NCBI GenBank assembly: GCA_007125875.1
Contig: SLCI01000004.1
Coordinates: 1 to 50,728, forward strand
Direction: 5' to 3'
Length of the DNA: 50,728 nucleotides
DNA from: Kiritimatiellia bacterium
Lineage (GTDB): Bacteria > Verrucomicrobiota > Kiritimatiellia > SLAD01
Shown here: piece after piece, positions 40,071 to 48,473 of the stretch
Position numbering within the stretch: the first letter of the stretch is position 1
Layout of the letters: each line of letters begins with the position of its first letter
The notes under the pieces: generated by a model
Database searches by the model: none
The model's input: only the letters and a program-made list of their open reading frames with translations
What the model was told of the DNA's origin: nothing
Position numbers and translations under genes: made by a program

Positions 40071-41678
40071 CTAGGTCGGGTCGCCCGCCCGGCCCCAGCC
40101 ACCGCCTCCGGGGGTGCGGATACAAATCCGATCCCCCGCTTGAAGATCTAGCGTGACCTTGCCGGGTAAAATTTCGGTTCGGCCTTTTCGGATTAAACGA
40201 TTCTCGCCGCATTGTCCACTTGTCCCGCCTGCCAACCCATACGGTGGATAGGTTCGTCGCTCGCTGATGATGACGCCTTGCATAGCGTTCAAGGCGCGTA
40301 ATTCACGCAAGATTCCTGCACCGCCCTGATGTTGGCCGCGTCCCCCGCTACCCGTCGCCAGCGCGTAGCGCTCGACCCGTAATGGATAGGCGAACTCCAG
40401 GGCCTCGATGGGCGTATTCAGGGTATTGGTCATATGCGTTTGCACGGCATCAAGGCCTTTGCCTTTGGGATGGCCACCGGTGCCGCCCGCAATTGTTTCA
40501 TAGTACGCGAAGGGTTGGCCGGTGCGATGATGTGTGCCGCCCAACGTGATGTTATTCATCGTGCCTTGCGAGGCGGCGGGGATCACGTCGGGTAGCGCTT
40601 GTGCCAGCGCTCCGAAAACGGTGTCGACAATCCGTTGCGAAGTTTCCACATTGGCCCCGGCAACAGCGCAGGGCGGCTCGGCATTCACAATAGTGCCTCG
40701 TGGCGCATGGATCGTGAGTGGCCGAAAACAGCCGGCATTGAGGGGCGGATTGAGGCGCTTGTCCCTGTGCAGGTTGGACGGTGTGACCAGTAGACACAGA
40801 AAGCAATAATAGACCGCTGACTGCGTGATGGCTTCAACCGCATTCAGGTTGCCCTGGCACGTGGGTGCGGTGCCCGCAAAATTAATCAGCGCGTCGCCGC
40901 CTGAGATATCGATCGCAACGCGAATCGGTAACGGGTTGTTGCCTATGCCGTCGTCATCGAGTTGATCCGTAAAGCTGTACTGTCCGTCGGGGATCTGCTC
41001 AATGGTGCTGCGCATCAGCGTTTCGCCATATTCGAGCAAGTCCTGCATGGCGAGGCGTGCTTGTCGAGTTCCGTGCCGGGCCAGGACCTCCTGCATACGC
41101 TGTCCTCCGACTTCATGAGCGGACCACTGTGCGCGCAGATCCCCAATACGCTCATCGGGTGTACGGGTATTTGCGCAGATGATGCGCAAGATATCCTCAT
41201 TGATGTGACCGCGCTCGTATAACTTCACGGGGGGCAGACGAAGGCCCTCTTGATAGATCTCCGTGGAGATCGGCAGAGAGCCGGGCGATATCCCGCCGAC
41301 ATCAGCGTGGTGCGCTCGCGTTGCGAGATAGGCGAACGGCTTGCGTGCACGTGGGGAGGAGTGTAGGGGCGTAATCAGCGTTAAGTCGGGCAGATGAGTG
41401 CCGCCGGTAAAGGGATCATTCAGTAAAACGCCATCGCCTGGATTCCATTCGCTGCAGGCGTCCAAGGCTGCGCGGACGGACATGGGAAGTGCGCCGAGAT
41501 GCACCGGAATATGTGCGGCTTGCGCAACCAGCTGGCCTTCGGCATTGAAGAGTGCGCACGAGAAATCGCGTCGTTCTTTGATATTCGGCGAGTAGGCCGT
41601 GCGCGTGAGCGCGCCGCCCATTTCTTCTGCAATGCGGGCAAACAAACTCGCGTAAAAGGATCGATCCGCAGCATTCAT
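40071..41678 (-). CDS. hyuB: Hydantoinase B / oxoprolinase B family subunit
   Basis: 535 residues. Family landmarks are FYASLFARIAEEMGGALTRT, the start region YSPNIKERRDFSCALFNAEG, GDGVLLNDPFTGGTHLPDLT, HHADVGGISPGSLP, and the Gly-rich end RTPGGGGWGRAGDPT. HyuB pairs with HyuA to form ATP-dependent hydantoinase, 5-oxoprolinase or related amidohydrolases. The start overlaps the hyuA stop by 4 bases (ATGA), the usual coupling for this heterocomplex. The exact substrate cannot be read from sequence. Confidence 0.93.
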   Translation of the reverse strand: MNAADRSFYASLFARIAEEMGGALTRTAYSPNIKERRDFSCALFNAEGQLVAQAAHIPVHLGALPMSVRAALDACSEWNPGDGVLLNDPFTGGTHLPDLTLITPLHSSPRARKPFAYLATRAHHADVGGISPGSLPISTEIYQEGLRLPPVKLYERGHINEDILRIICANTRTPDERIGDLRAQWSAHEVGGQRMQEVLARHGTRQARLAMQDLLEYGETLMRSTIEQIPDGQYSFTDQLDDDGIGNNPLPIRVAIDISGGDALINFAGTAPTCQGNLNAVEAITQSAVYYCFLCLLVTPSNLHRDKRLNPPLNAGCFRPLTIHAPRGTIVNAEPPCAVAGANVETSQRIVDTVFGALAQALPDVIPAASQGTMNNITLGGTHHRTGQPFAYYETIAGGTGGHPKGKGLDAVQTHMTNTLNTPIEALEFAYPLRVERYALATGSGGRGQHQGGAGILRELRALNAMQGVIISERRTYPPYGLAGGTSGQCGENRLIRKGRTEILPGKVTLDLQAGDRICIRTPGGGGWGRAGDPT

Positions 41679-43666
41679 GGTAGCTCTCCGTGCATATGTC
41701 CAAATGTGTCCACGGTGACATGCCAGTCTTTTGGCAACCAGGTAGTCGCAAAAGATTCTACCAGAAGTGCGGGGCCAGTCACTTTGTGACCCGCTAAGAG
41801 CTCATCGCGATCATAGATCGGGTGCCCCTGATGTGAGCCAATCTTTGCTCTATTCGGGGAGCGGCGGCCGCTGGCGATCGTTTGCGCCTTTGGTTTAGTC
41901 ACCTTACCTCGTACACGGATGCGTACCGTTACCCATTCAATCGGAGTGCCTTCTGCGGCGTGTCCATAGCGCTCCCGGTGCCGCGCATGGAAAGCGGTTT
42001 CTGTTGTTGCGACAACCTTCTCCCAGTCATCATCCAGGGTAAGCGGGATTGGCAATTCGAAGGATTGTCCAGCATAGCGAAGATCGACGCGATGTTCCCA
42101 GTGACAGGCTGTTTCCGCAAAGCCTTCCGTGCGCATTGCTCGCGTTGCTTCTTTTGTCATGGCGTCGAGTGCGCGGTGGATTGTTTTTTTAGCGCGTCGC
42201 GGATCGCGGCACATGACGGTGCGAGAGTAATCCTTCATCACGTCCATCGACAGGGTGCCCCAAGCCGACAGCACACCCGGATGACGCGGAATCAGTACGC
42301 GCGGTATATGCAAGGCCTCGGCCACCTCAAACGCGTGAAGACCACCAGCGCCACCGAACGAAAGCAGAGTGAAGTGCCGCGGATCATAGCCGCGCTCAAC
42401 CGATATCACTCGAATGGCACGCTCCATGTTGGCATTCACGATGCGCACGATTGCACTTGCAGCGGACGGGATATCGGTGCCCATGGATTTCGCCACGCTG
42501 GATAATGCCGCTTGTGACCGATCCACATGCAACGCCTTTTTCCCGCCTAAAAAATGTGCCGGTACAATGCGACCTAGCACGACATTTGCGTCCGTCACCG
42601 AAGCATGTAAGGCCTTGCCATAACATGCTGGACCGGGATCTGCGCCAACGCTCTCGGGGCCGACCAATAGCGCGCCACCTGCATCGATACGAGCGATGGA
42701 TCCGCCACCTGCGCCCACCGTGTGAATGTCGATCATTGGCACGCGCGCCGGATACCCCGCAATGTCCATTTCCGTCGTTGTCGCAATTTCGCCATTCAGT
42801 AAGGCCACATCGGTTGATGTGCCCCCCATATCAAACGTGATGCAGTTGGGGTGTTCGGTAGACAACGCTTGTTGAGCACACGCGAACGCGCCAGCGACGC
42901 CCGCGGCCGGGCCGGAGAGTAACGTGTGGACGGCCGTGTCTCCGGCCGCGCGCGCAGATAGGCTGCCGCCATTGGATTGCACGATGCGTAACCGTTCCGC
43001 ACCACGCCGCTTCACCTGTTGCGCGATCCGTTTAATGTAGCGCCGCATAATCGGCGAGACACAGGCATTGATCACTGTGGTGCTCGTACGCTCATATTCT
43101 CGAAATTCGGGCAGGATTTCGGAGGAAAGGGAAACGGAAAATCCGCGTTTCCGGGCGAGTCGAGCAATCGTTTTTTCATGTTCCGGGCGCAGAAAAGAGA
43201 ACAACAGGCAGACCGCCAAAGTGTCAATCCCTTGCGTCTGCCAGCGTTTGAGCTGCTCGTCGACCGCTGACTCCGTAAACGTCTGAAGCACTTCACCTTC
43301 CGCGCTGATTCGTTCGTTTACCTCGCGGCGAAGTGAACGCGGAATGAGCGGTACCTGTTGTGCCGCATGCAAGTCGTATAAGGCGGGACGCTGCTGACGA
43401 CCGATCGCCAGTACATCACGACAACCGCGCGTCGTGAGCAGCGCCACACGGGCCACTTTACCTTCCAATAACGCGTTGGTGGCTACGGTGCTGGCATGTA
43501 CCAAGGTGAAGGAATGCGAGGCATCCCCGAGCGCTTGGTCAATCGCATCCGAAACGCCCCGCGCAAAATCGTCAGGCGTGGAGGGCACTTTGACGGTGCG
43601 TAAAGTGCGTCCGTCATAGAGCACCAAATCCGTGAAGGTCCCGCCGGTATCTATTCCAATCAACAT
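41675..43666 (-). CDS. hyuA: Hydantoinase A / oxoprolinase A family subunit (ATP-binding)
   Basis: 663 residues from ATG 43666, MLIGIDTGGTFTDLVLYDGR, the ASKHA-type phosphate-binding start of the family. FDMGGTSTDVALLNGE is the second nucleotide signature, followed by TVGAGGGSIARIDAGGALLV and GPESVGADPGPACYG. Longer frames reach 43720 from a TTG but the conserved start argues for 43666. The ATG has no Shine-Dalgarno; a -10-like TACAAC ends 8 bases before it. Neighbours are hyuB downstream and a divergent NCS1 permease. Confidence 0.93.
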   Translation of the reverse strand: MLIGIDTGGTFTDLVLYDGRTLRTVKVPSTPDDFARGVSDAIDQALGDASHSFTLVHASTVATNALLEGKVARVALLTTRGCRDVLAIGRQQRPALYDLHAAQQVPLIPRSLRREVNERISAEGEVLQTFTESAVDEQLKRWQTQGIDTLAVCLLFSFLRPEHEKTIARLARKRGFSVSLSSEILPEFREYERTSTTVINACVSPIMRRYIKRIAQQVKRRGAERLRIVQSNGGSLSARAAGDTAVHTLLSGPAAGVAGAFACAQQALSTEHPNCITFDMGGTSTDVALLNGEIATTTEMDIAGYPARVPMIDIHTVGAGGGSIARIDAGGALLVGPESVGADPGPACYGKALHASVTDANVVLGRIVPAHFLGGKKALHVDRSQAALSSVAKSMGTDIPSAASAIVRIVNANMERAIRVISVERGYDPRHFTLLSFGGAGGLHAFEVAEALHIPRVLIPRHPGVLSAWGTLSMDVMKDYSRTVMCRDPRRAKKTIHRALDAMTKEATRAMRTEGFAETACHWEHRVDLRYAGQSFELPIPLTLDDDWEKVVATTETAFHARHRERYGHAAEGTPIEWVTVRIRVRGKVTKPKAQTIASGRRSPNRAKIGSHQGHPIYDRDELLAGHKVTGPALLVESFATTWLPKDWHVTVDTFGHMHGELP

Positions 43667-43674
43667 GAGTGCAA

Positions 43675-43703
43675 GTTGTACGCTGTTCGGGCAGACAAGA
43701 AAA
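43675..43703 (-). promoter_or_regulatory. Possible promoter of hyuAB
   Basis: Minus-strand TACAAC (43680-43675, 4 of 6) with TTTTCT (43703-43698, 3 of 6) 17 bases upstream. The predicted start would fall at the hyuA ATG. The -35 is poor, so this is a weak call. It lies in the 171-base divergent spacer shared with the NCS1 permease. Confidence 0.3.
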
Positions 43704-43837
43704 GTCCAAGGCCGAATCAATGATTGCGTACTTGCGCTTTAACCGTTGAGTCGCTAATTTTTTACGCCTTTGCACAGTAGGGGAGGGTAAGCATATCCCC
43801 GAGTTGAACACGGGCGACCCAATACAAGGAGGGTTTC

Positions 43838-45334
43838 ATGAGTGATGATTCGATTCTGCATGATTTGACACCGGAACAACGATTGGCCATCGAGTCCAGT
43901 CCCTATAGCAATGATGATCTGGCTCCCGTGCCCGCCTCCGAGCGCACATGGAGCATGGTGAACATCGCGCACCTTTGGGTCGGCATGTCTGTTTGTATCC
44001 CGACCTACATGTTGGCGAGTGGCCTGATCGAGATCGGGATGAATTGGTGGCAGGCTATTCTGACGGTCGCGCTAGGAAACCTGATCGTCTATATCCCGAT
44101 GCTGCTCAACGGGCACGCCGGCACCAAGTATGGCATTACCTTCCCGATTTTCGCTCGCGCCTCTTTTGGTATTTTCGGGACCCATATTGCCTCCGTCCTG
44201 CGCGCCGTGGTGGGGTGCGGTTGGTTTGGTATACAAGCGTGGATTGGTGGCTATGCGATCTATAGTCTCAGCCTCTTAGCGTTCCCGGGCATGGCCGATG
44301 CGCCGGTGATTGGCATGTTGAGCAATGACCTGGTGCAGGTAAATGTGGCGCAGTTCGGTTGTTTCCTGCTCTTCTGGGCGATCAACATCGGGTTGTTCTT
44401 GTGGAAGGGCATGGACAGCATCAAGTACATTGAGCATTGGGGCGCCCCCCTGTTGATCGCGATGGGGGTTGCGTTGTTGGTGTGGGCATGGAAGAACGCC
44501 GATGGGTTCGGACCTATGCTGTCGCAGCCGGATCGCTTCGAGACGCGGGGCGACTTTTGGCGCGCCTTCTTCCCAGGCTTAACCGCGATGGTTGGCTTTT
44601 GGGCGACGCTCTCCCTGAATATACCCGATTTTACGCGGTATGCTCGATCTCAGCGTGATCAGATGTTGGGACAATTTCTAGGACTTAATACCACCATGCC
44701 GTTCTATGCCTTTGTGGGGGTGGCCGTAACCAGTGCCACAATCGTGATTTTTGGTGAAGCGATTTGGAACCCCGTCGATCTGCTTGCGCGCTTCGACAAT
44801 TTTGCGCTGATCCTGATTTCGATGTTCGCGCTCGCCTTGGCCACGTTAACGACGAACATGGCGGCGAACATGGTGGCGCCGGCGACAGCGTTTACCAATT
44901 TCCTGCCTCGCTTGATCAGCTTGCGTGGTGGGGCCTTGATCACGGGTATCATCGGCATCATCATCATGCCCTGGAAGTTGTTGGCTGATCCCGGTGGATA
45001 CATTTTCACTTGGTTGATCGGATACTCTGCCTTACTCGGTCCAATTGGCGGCATTTTGGTTTGCGATTATTTCTTTGTGCGCCGCACGCGCATGACGTTG
45101 GCGGCGCTGTATGAGCGGGAAGGAGAGTATACCTATACGAATGGCTTCAACCTGAGCGCGATGATTGCGCTGGCTGTAGCTATAGCGCCGAACATCCCCG
45201 GATTTCTTCATCAGATTCGGGTGATCGAAGTGGCGCCGATCTGGAGCACGCTCTACAGCTACGCGTGGTTTATCGGATTCGGTGTGGCCTTCGCAGTGTA
45301 TGCCGTCTTGATGGCGAGAGCGAAGCGCGCTTAA
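43838..45334 (+). CDS. NCS1-family nucleobase/hydantoin/allantoin permease
   Basis: 498 residues, about 12 membrane helices. The entry segment NDDLAPVPASERTWSMVNIA and LWVGMSVCIPTYMLASGLIE are typical of NCS1 carriers. Residues that parallel the Mhp1 hydantoin transporter binding site are Trp129 and Gln133 (WFGIQAW), Trp255 (GFWATLSLNIPDFTRYA) and the Asn in TTNMAANMVAP. AAGGAGGG at 43826-43833 gives a strong start. Divergent from hyuAB, so the likely cargo is the hydantoin-like substrate of that enzyme. Confidence 0.92.
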   Translation: MSDDSILHDLTPEQRLAIESSPYSNDDLAPVPASERTWSMVNIAHLWVGMSVCIPTYMLASGLIEIGMNWWQAILTVALGNLIVYIPMLLNGHAGTKYGITFPIFARASFGIFGTHIASVLRAVVGCGWFGIQAWIGGYAIYSLSLLAFPGMADAPVIGMLSNDLVQVNVAQFGCFLLFWAINIGLFLWKGMDSIKYIEHWGAPLLIAMGVALLVWAWKNADGFGPMLSQPDRFETRGDFWRAFFPGLTAMVGFWATLSLNIPDFTRYARSQRDQMLGQFLGLNTTMPFYAFVGVAVTSATIVIFGEAIWNPVDLLARFDNFALILISMFALALATLTTNMAANMVAPATAFTNFLPRLISLRGGALITGIIGIIIMPWKLLADPGGYIFTWLIGYSALLGPIGGILVCDYFFVRRTRMTLAALYEREGEYTYTNGFNLSAMIALAVAIAPNIPGFLHQIRVIEVAPIWSTLYSYAWFIGFGVAFAVYAVLMARAKRA

Positions 45335-45352
45335 GCCCACGGAAACTTTTCG

Positions 45353-46189
45353 CTATGCGTGTCGTCGACTAAAGATCAGCACGATAACAAAAAGGGCGGT
45401 GCAGGTGAGGACAATCGCAGCGCCTGATGCGATGCCTGCGTAGAATGAGGCATAGAGACCTGCGACCCCTGAGATGGCACCAATCAGCGCGGATAACGCC
45501 ATCATCGTTGGCAATCGGCGCGTTAGTAAGAAGGCCGTGGCGGGTGGCGTAATCAGCATCGCCAGCATCAACGCTACACCCACTGTTTGTAATGCCGTTA
45601 CAATGGTGATGGCGATCAGCACCAGCAGGCTGTAGTAGAGCGTTGTGGTCGGTAGCCGTAATGTGCGAGCAAGCGTTTCATCGAAGGATAATACGAGATA
45701 CTCTTTGTAAAAGGCTAACAGGATACCGACGACGATCACACCGGACAGTCCGGTCCACAGGAGGTCGAGCCACGATACACCCAAGACGTCGCCAAACAGG
45801 AAATGCATCAGGTCGACGGAATAGCTGCTACCCATAGAAATTAGCGCTACACCTAAGGCAAACATCCCTGCAAAGATTATACCGATAGCGGTATCCTCCT
45901 TTAAGCGGCCGGATCGCGTGATCGCACCAATCGCGATGGCCACAAAGATTGCTGTTCCCATTGCCCAGATAAAAAGTGGCCCGCGTGCGCCGCCACCAAT
46001 CAGGTAGCCGATCGCCAGCCCGGGTAAAATGGAATGCGACATGGCGTCGCCGAAGAATGCCATGCCACGGAGAACCACAAAGCAACCGACGATGCCACAA
46101 ATTACGCCAACAATCAGCGCCGCCACCAAGCCGCGTACCATAAAAGGGTACTGCATCGGCTGCCATAAGAAGTCGATCCACTCAGGCAT
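45353..46189 (-). CDS. Zinc/manganese ABC transporter, permease subunit
   Basis: 278 residues, 8 or so membrane helices, ABC-3 family (ZnuB, MntB, TroC). Motifs: PFMVRGLVAALIVGVICGIV, GMAFFGDAMSHSILPGLAIG and the coupling-helix region SFDETLARTLRLPTTTL. The 5' end overlaps the ATPase gene by 8 bases. It ends 18 bases from the convergent NCS1 permease with no obvious terminator between. Confidence 0.93.
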   Translation of the reverse strand: MPEWIDFLWQPMQYPFMVRGLVAALIVGVICGIVGCFVVLRGMAFFGDAMSHSILPGLAIGYLIGGGARGPLFIWAMGTAIFVAIAIGAITRSGRLKEDTAIGIIFAGMFALGVALISMGSSYSVDLMHFLFGDVLGVSWLDLLWTGLSGVIVVGILLAFYKEYLVLSFDETLARTLRLPTTTLYYSLLVLIAITIVTALQTVGVALMLAMLITPPATAFLLTRRLPTMMALSALIGAISGVAGLYASFYAGIASGAAIVLTCTALFVIVLIFSRRHA

Positions 46190-47036
46190 TGTCGGCTGTA
46201 CCTCCGCCGCAACATGAATCGCTTAAAATCAAGGTCCCGCTCTGTGTCTCGATCAGGCGTAAATGGCCCCCATAGGCTTGCTTCAATTGTTCCGGTTGAA
46301 AGACATCCGCAGGTCGTCCAAAGCCGATTAAAGAGCGATTCAGCAGCATGACTTGATCAAATCGGGCCGCAGCATCATCTAAATCATGGGTCGAGACCAG
46401 CACGGTCACTTGTCGTTCTTTCAACTGCTCAAGAATGCCGTAGATTTCGGTTTGCGATGGCGCGTCGCAGGCCGTCATCACCTCGTCCATCAGCATCAGT
46501 TCAGCTTCCTGTGCCAGCGCGCGTGCAATGAACATGCGTTGTTGTTCGCCACCGGAAAGCGCGCGGATCGGGCGATCGGCCAGTGCTTCGAGGCGCACTA
46601 GCCGGAGACACTCCTGAACCCACTCTCGATCGGCTTCGTGTGGTCGCCGAAACCAGCCCAGCCGTCCAACGCGTCCCATCATCACCACGTCCTTCACGGT
46701 AACCGGAAAAGACCAATCGATTTGGCTGCGCTGGGGCAGGTACGCGATGCAAATGTGGCCCGATGGCTGCGAGCCGCCGATGCGGACCAGCCCTTCGGAT
46801 GCTGGAATGACTGCCGCGATCGCTTTGAACAGCGTACTCTTGCCCGCTCCATTGGGACCAATGACTGCGACTTGATCCCCTTTCTGGAGCGTGAATGAAA
46901 CCGTGTCGATCGCCGTGCTGTCGCCGTATCGAATGGTCAGTTGATCCACCGTCAAAATCGGGGCATTGACGGCGTGAGGCATCTCGCGCCCCGTTTTTAT
47001 GCTCGGTGGACTAGTTTGCGCAGTACTGCCTGACAT
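46182..47036 (-). CDS. Zinc/manganese ABC transporter, ATP-binding subunit
   Basis: 284 residues. Walker A is GPNGAGKST and the signature is LSGGEQQRMFIARAL. The Zn/Mn-type Q-loop region reads YLPQRSQIDWSFPVTVKDVV. The switch His is in STHDLDD. Walker B reads LMLMDEVMTACDAPS, where Pro after the catalytic Glu is replaced by Val and the D loop is altered. The C-terminus has Cys-Cys (SDSCCGGG), which could bind metal. It is one base after the binding-protein gene and overlaps the permease. Confidence 0.92.
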   Translation of the reverse strand: MSGSTAQTSPPSIKTGREMPHAVNAPILTVDQLTIRYGDSTAIDTVSFTLQKGDQVAVIGPNGAGKSTLFKAIAAVIPASEGLVRIGGSQPSGHICIAYLPQRSQIDWSFPVTVKDVVMMGRVGRLGWFRRPHEADREWVQECLRLVRLEALADRPIRALSGGEQQRMFIARALAQEAELMLMDEVMTACDAPSQTEIYGILEQLKERQVTVLVSTHDLDDAAARFDQVMLLNRSLIGFGRPADVFQPEQLKQAYGGHLRLIETQSGTLILSDSCCGGGTADNA

Positions 47037-47037
47037 G

Positions 47038-48015
47038 CTAATTCAGCCCACTCAAGTACTGGATTATCGTGCCGATATTATGCCGCATGTAGGACAAGTA
47101 ATCAGGGGCAGGACCATCAGCATCCGTTAGCGACTCTAATGGTAGCACGACCAATTCAACTCCGGCATCGCGGGCCAGTTGTCGTGCGACGGCATGGTTG
47201 CTGGATTCTCCCACAAAGATCGCGGGCACTTCATGGGCAGCGATCTGATCCACTAACTGCGCCAACGTTCGGGCCGCGGGCTGAGATGACGTGTCGAACG
47301 AGGGGATAATCACACCTGCTTGATGAAAATCGTAACGTGATGCGAAGTGACCCATCATTTTGTGATCCGTAACCAGCTTGCGTCGTTCCTGCGGGACTTG
47401 TTCAGCGCGTTGCGTAATCCAAGCATCCAGCTCACGTAGGGATTCCTGATAGGCTGCCGCGCGTTGCTCGAAGACCATCTGGTTCTCTGGTTGCAATTCA
47501 CTGAGCGCCTGCGCAATGGTGTCAGCCCAAATCATTACATTATGCGGATCCATCCAAAAATGCGGATCCACCGCGCCATGGTGATGGTGATGGTCGTGGT
47601 CATGATGATGGTGGCCGTGGTGGTGATGGTCGTGTGCGTCATGCTCGTGGTCGCAGATCTCTTCTTGCCCGGGCATGGCGTCCGAGAGAGCGATCATGCG
47701 GTTGCGATCACGCACACTGTCAATTAAGCGGCCAAGATTTCCTTCCAGACCTGCCCCGTTGACAAATAACAGATTGGCCCGCGCGGCTAGCGCCATGTCG
47801 GCGGGACGAAAGATGACCGTGTGCGGATCCGAACCGGCAGGTATGAGGACGTCGAGCCGAATGTCATTTGCCCCGATGTTAGACACGATATCGCCGATGA
47901 TCGATGTCGTTACAACGACGCGTGGTAGATCATTGCCGACCAGGGGTTCCTCAACCCGCTGGCAAGACACTGCGGTAAGGAACGCTAAAATAGCTATGAA
48001 ACTGAATTTCAACAT
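47038..48015 (-). CDS. Zinc/manganese ABC transporter, substrate-binding lipoprotein (ZnuA-like)
   Basis: 325 residues from ATG 48015. MLKFSFIAILAFLTAVSC is a lipoprotein signal with Cys18 as lipidation site. Metal ligands are likely His65 (DPHT), His152 (DPHFWMDPH), a His in TDHKMMGHFASRY and Glu in FVGESSN. A His-rich loop at about 123-146 holds 17 His among Asp and Gly, typical of ZnuA, so zinc is the likelier cargo; Mn is possible. The gene has no Shine-Dalgarno, and the -10 TATAAA ends 7 bases before the ATG. Confidence 0.93.
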   Translation of the reverse strand: MLKFSFIAILAFLTAVSCQRVEEPLVGNDLPRVVVTTSIIGDIVSNIGANDIRLDVLIPAGSDPHTVIFRPADMALAARANLLFVNGAGLEGNLGRLIDSVRDRNRMIALSDAMPGQEEICDHEHDAHDHHHHGHHHHDHDHHHHHGAVDPHFWMDPHNVMIWADTIAQALSELQPENQMVFEQRAAAYQESLRELDAWITQRAEQVPQERRKLVTDHKMMGHFASRYDFHQAGVIIPSFDTSSQPAARTLAQLVDQIAAHEVPAIFVGESSNHAVARQLARDAGVELVVLPLESLTDADGPAPDYLSYMRHNIGTIIQYLSGLN

Positions 48016-48022
48016 GGGGGGA

Positions 48023-48051
48023 TTTATACGAGCTGCCCTCAAAAGAGACAA
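48023..48051 (-). promoter_or_regulatory. Promoter of the zinc/manganese transporter operon
   Basis: Minus-strand TTGTCT (48051-48046, 4 of 6), 17-base spacer, TATAAA (48028-48023, 5 of 6). The predicted start is at about 48016, on or next to the znuA-like ATG at 48015, so the transcript would be leaderless. Confidence 0.65.
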
Positions 48052-48058
48052 GGCTTTG

Positions 48059-48076
48059 TTGATATTTCGATATCAA
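48059..48076 (-). promoter_or_regulatory. Palindromic candidate operator upstream of the metal transporter
   Basis: TTGATAT (48059-48065) and ATATCAA (48070-48076) form a perfect 7-bp inverted repeat around TTCG. Its centre lies about 52 bases upstream of the predicted start, next to the -35. AT-rich palindromes here often bind Fur-family (Zur, Mur) or MntR regulators, but it does not match a consensus I know. The regulator is not in the window. Confidence 0.45.
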
Positions 48077-48110
48077 TAATTGGCCGGTGCTTGTGCCGGA
48101 TAGCGGTCGG

Positions 48111-48458
48111 CTATTCGCCAAATTTGGCCAGCGCCTCGTCGATATTGCCATGAATCTCGAGGATTTTATGAAATCCGAGCAACTCGACGATGTTGTAGAT
48201 TTTGGGGGACAGATTCACGAGGCGTAAATCGCCTTGATGTTCGCGGGCGCGCCGAGCGAATCCGATTAAGGCACCTAGGGAGGCGCTGCTGATGTACTCA
48301 AGACCGCTGCAGTCCAGTATTACACGATGACGCTGGCCATCGCGTAATCCGTTAAGTGTCGACTCAAGTCGCGGAAAGGAGTGCGAATCCAGCGCACCGT
48401 CCAGCCGGACGATGTCAAGGTTGTCACGCTCTTCTCGTTTGATTTCACATTCGCGCAT
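48111..48458 (-). CDS. STAS-domain anti-sigma-factor antagonist
   Basis: 115 residues, a lone STAS domain. VILDCSGLEYISSASLGALI carries the phosphorylatable Ser expected of SpoIIAA/RsbV proteins (in ISSASLG). GGAG lies 8 bases before the ATG. It is 15 bases downstream of the SpoIIE-type phosphatase gene, so it is the probable substrate of that enzyme. Confidence 0.9.
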   Translation of the reverse strand: MRECEIKREERDNLDIVRLDGALDSHSFPRLESTLNGLRDGQRHRVILDCSGLEYISSASLGALIGFARRAREHQGDLRLVNLSPKIYNIVELLGFHKILEIHGNIDEALAKFGE

Positions 48459-48473
48459 ATTGATAGCTCCATC

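Noticed and set aside
43740..43812. GGGGA / TCCCC inverted repeat as an operator for the NCS1 permease
   Set aside because: Only 5 bp with an 11-base gap in a G/C-run context; too weak to call.
47464..47727. Plus-strand ORF with a long Met/Val run
   Set aside because: It is the antisense of the His/Asp-rich loop of the metal-binding lipoprotein (CAT repeats read as ATG); no ribosome-binding site and no family pattern.
48066..48110. Terminator for the STAS operon formed by CCGG-flanked repeats
   Set aside because: Only 4 bp pair firmly and no T tract follows on the minus strand.
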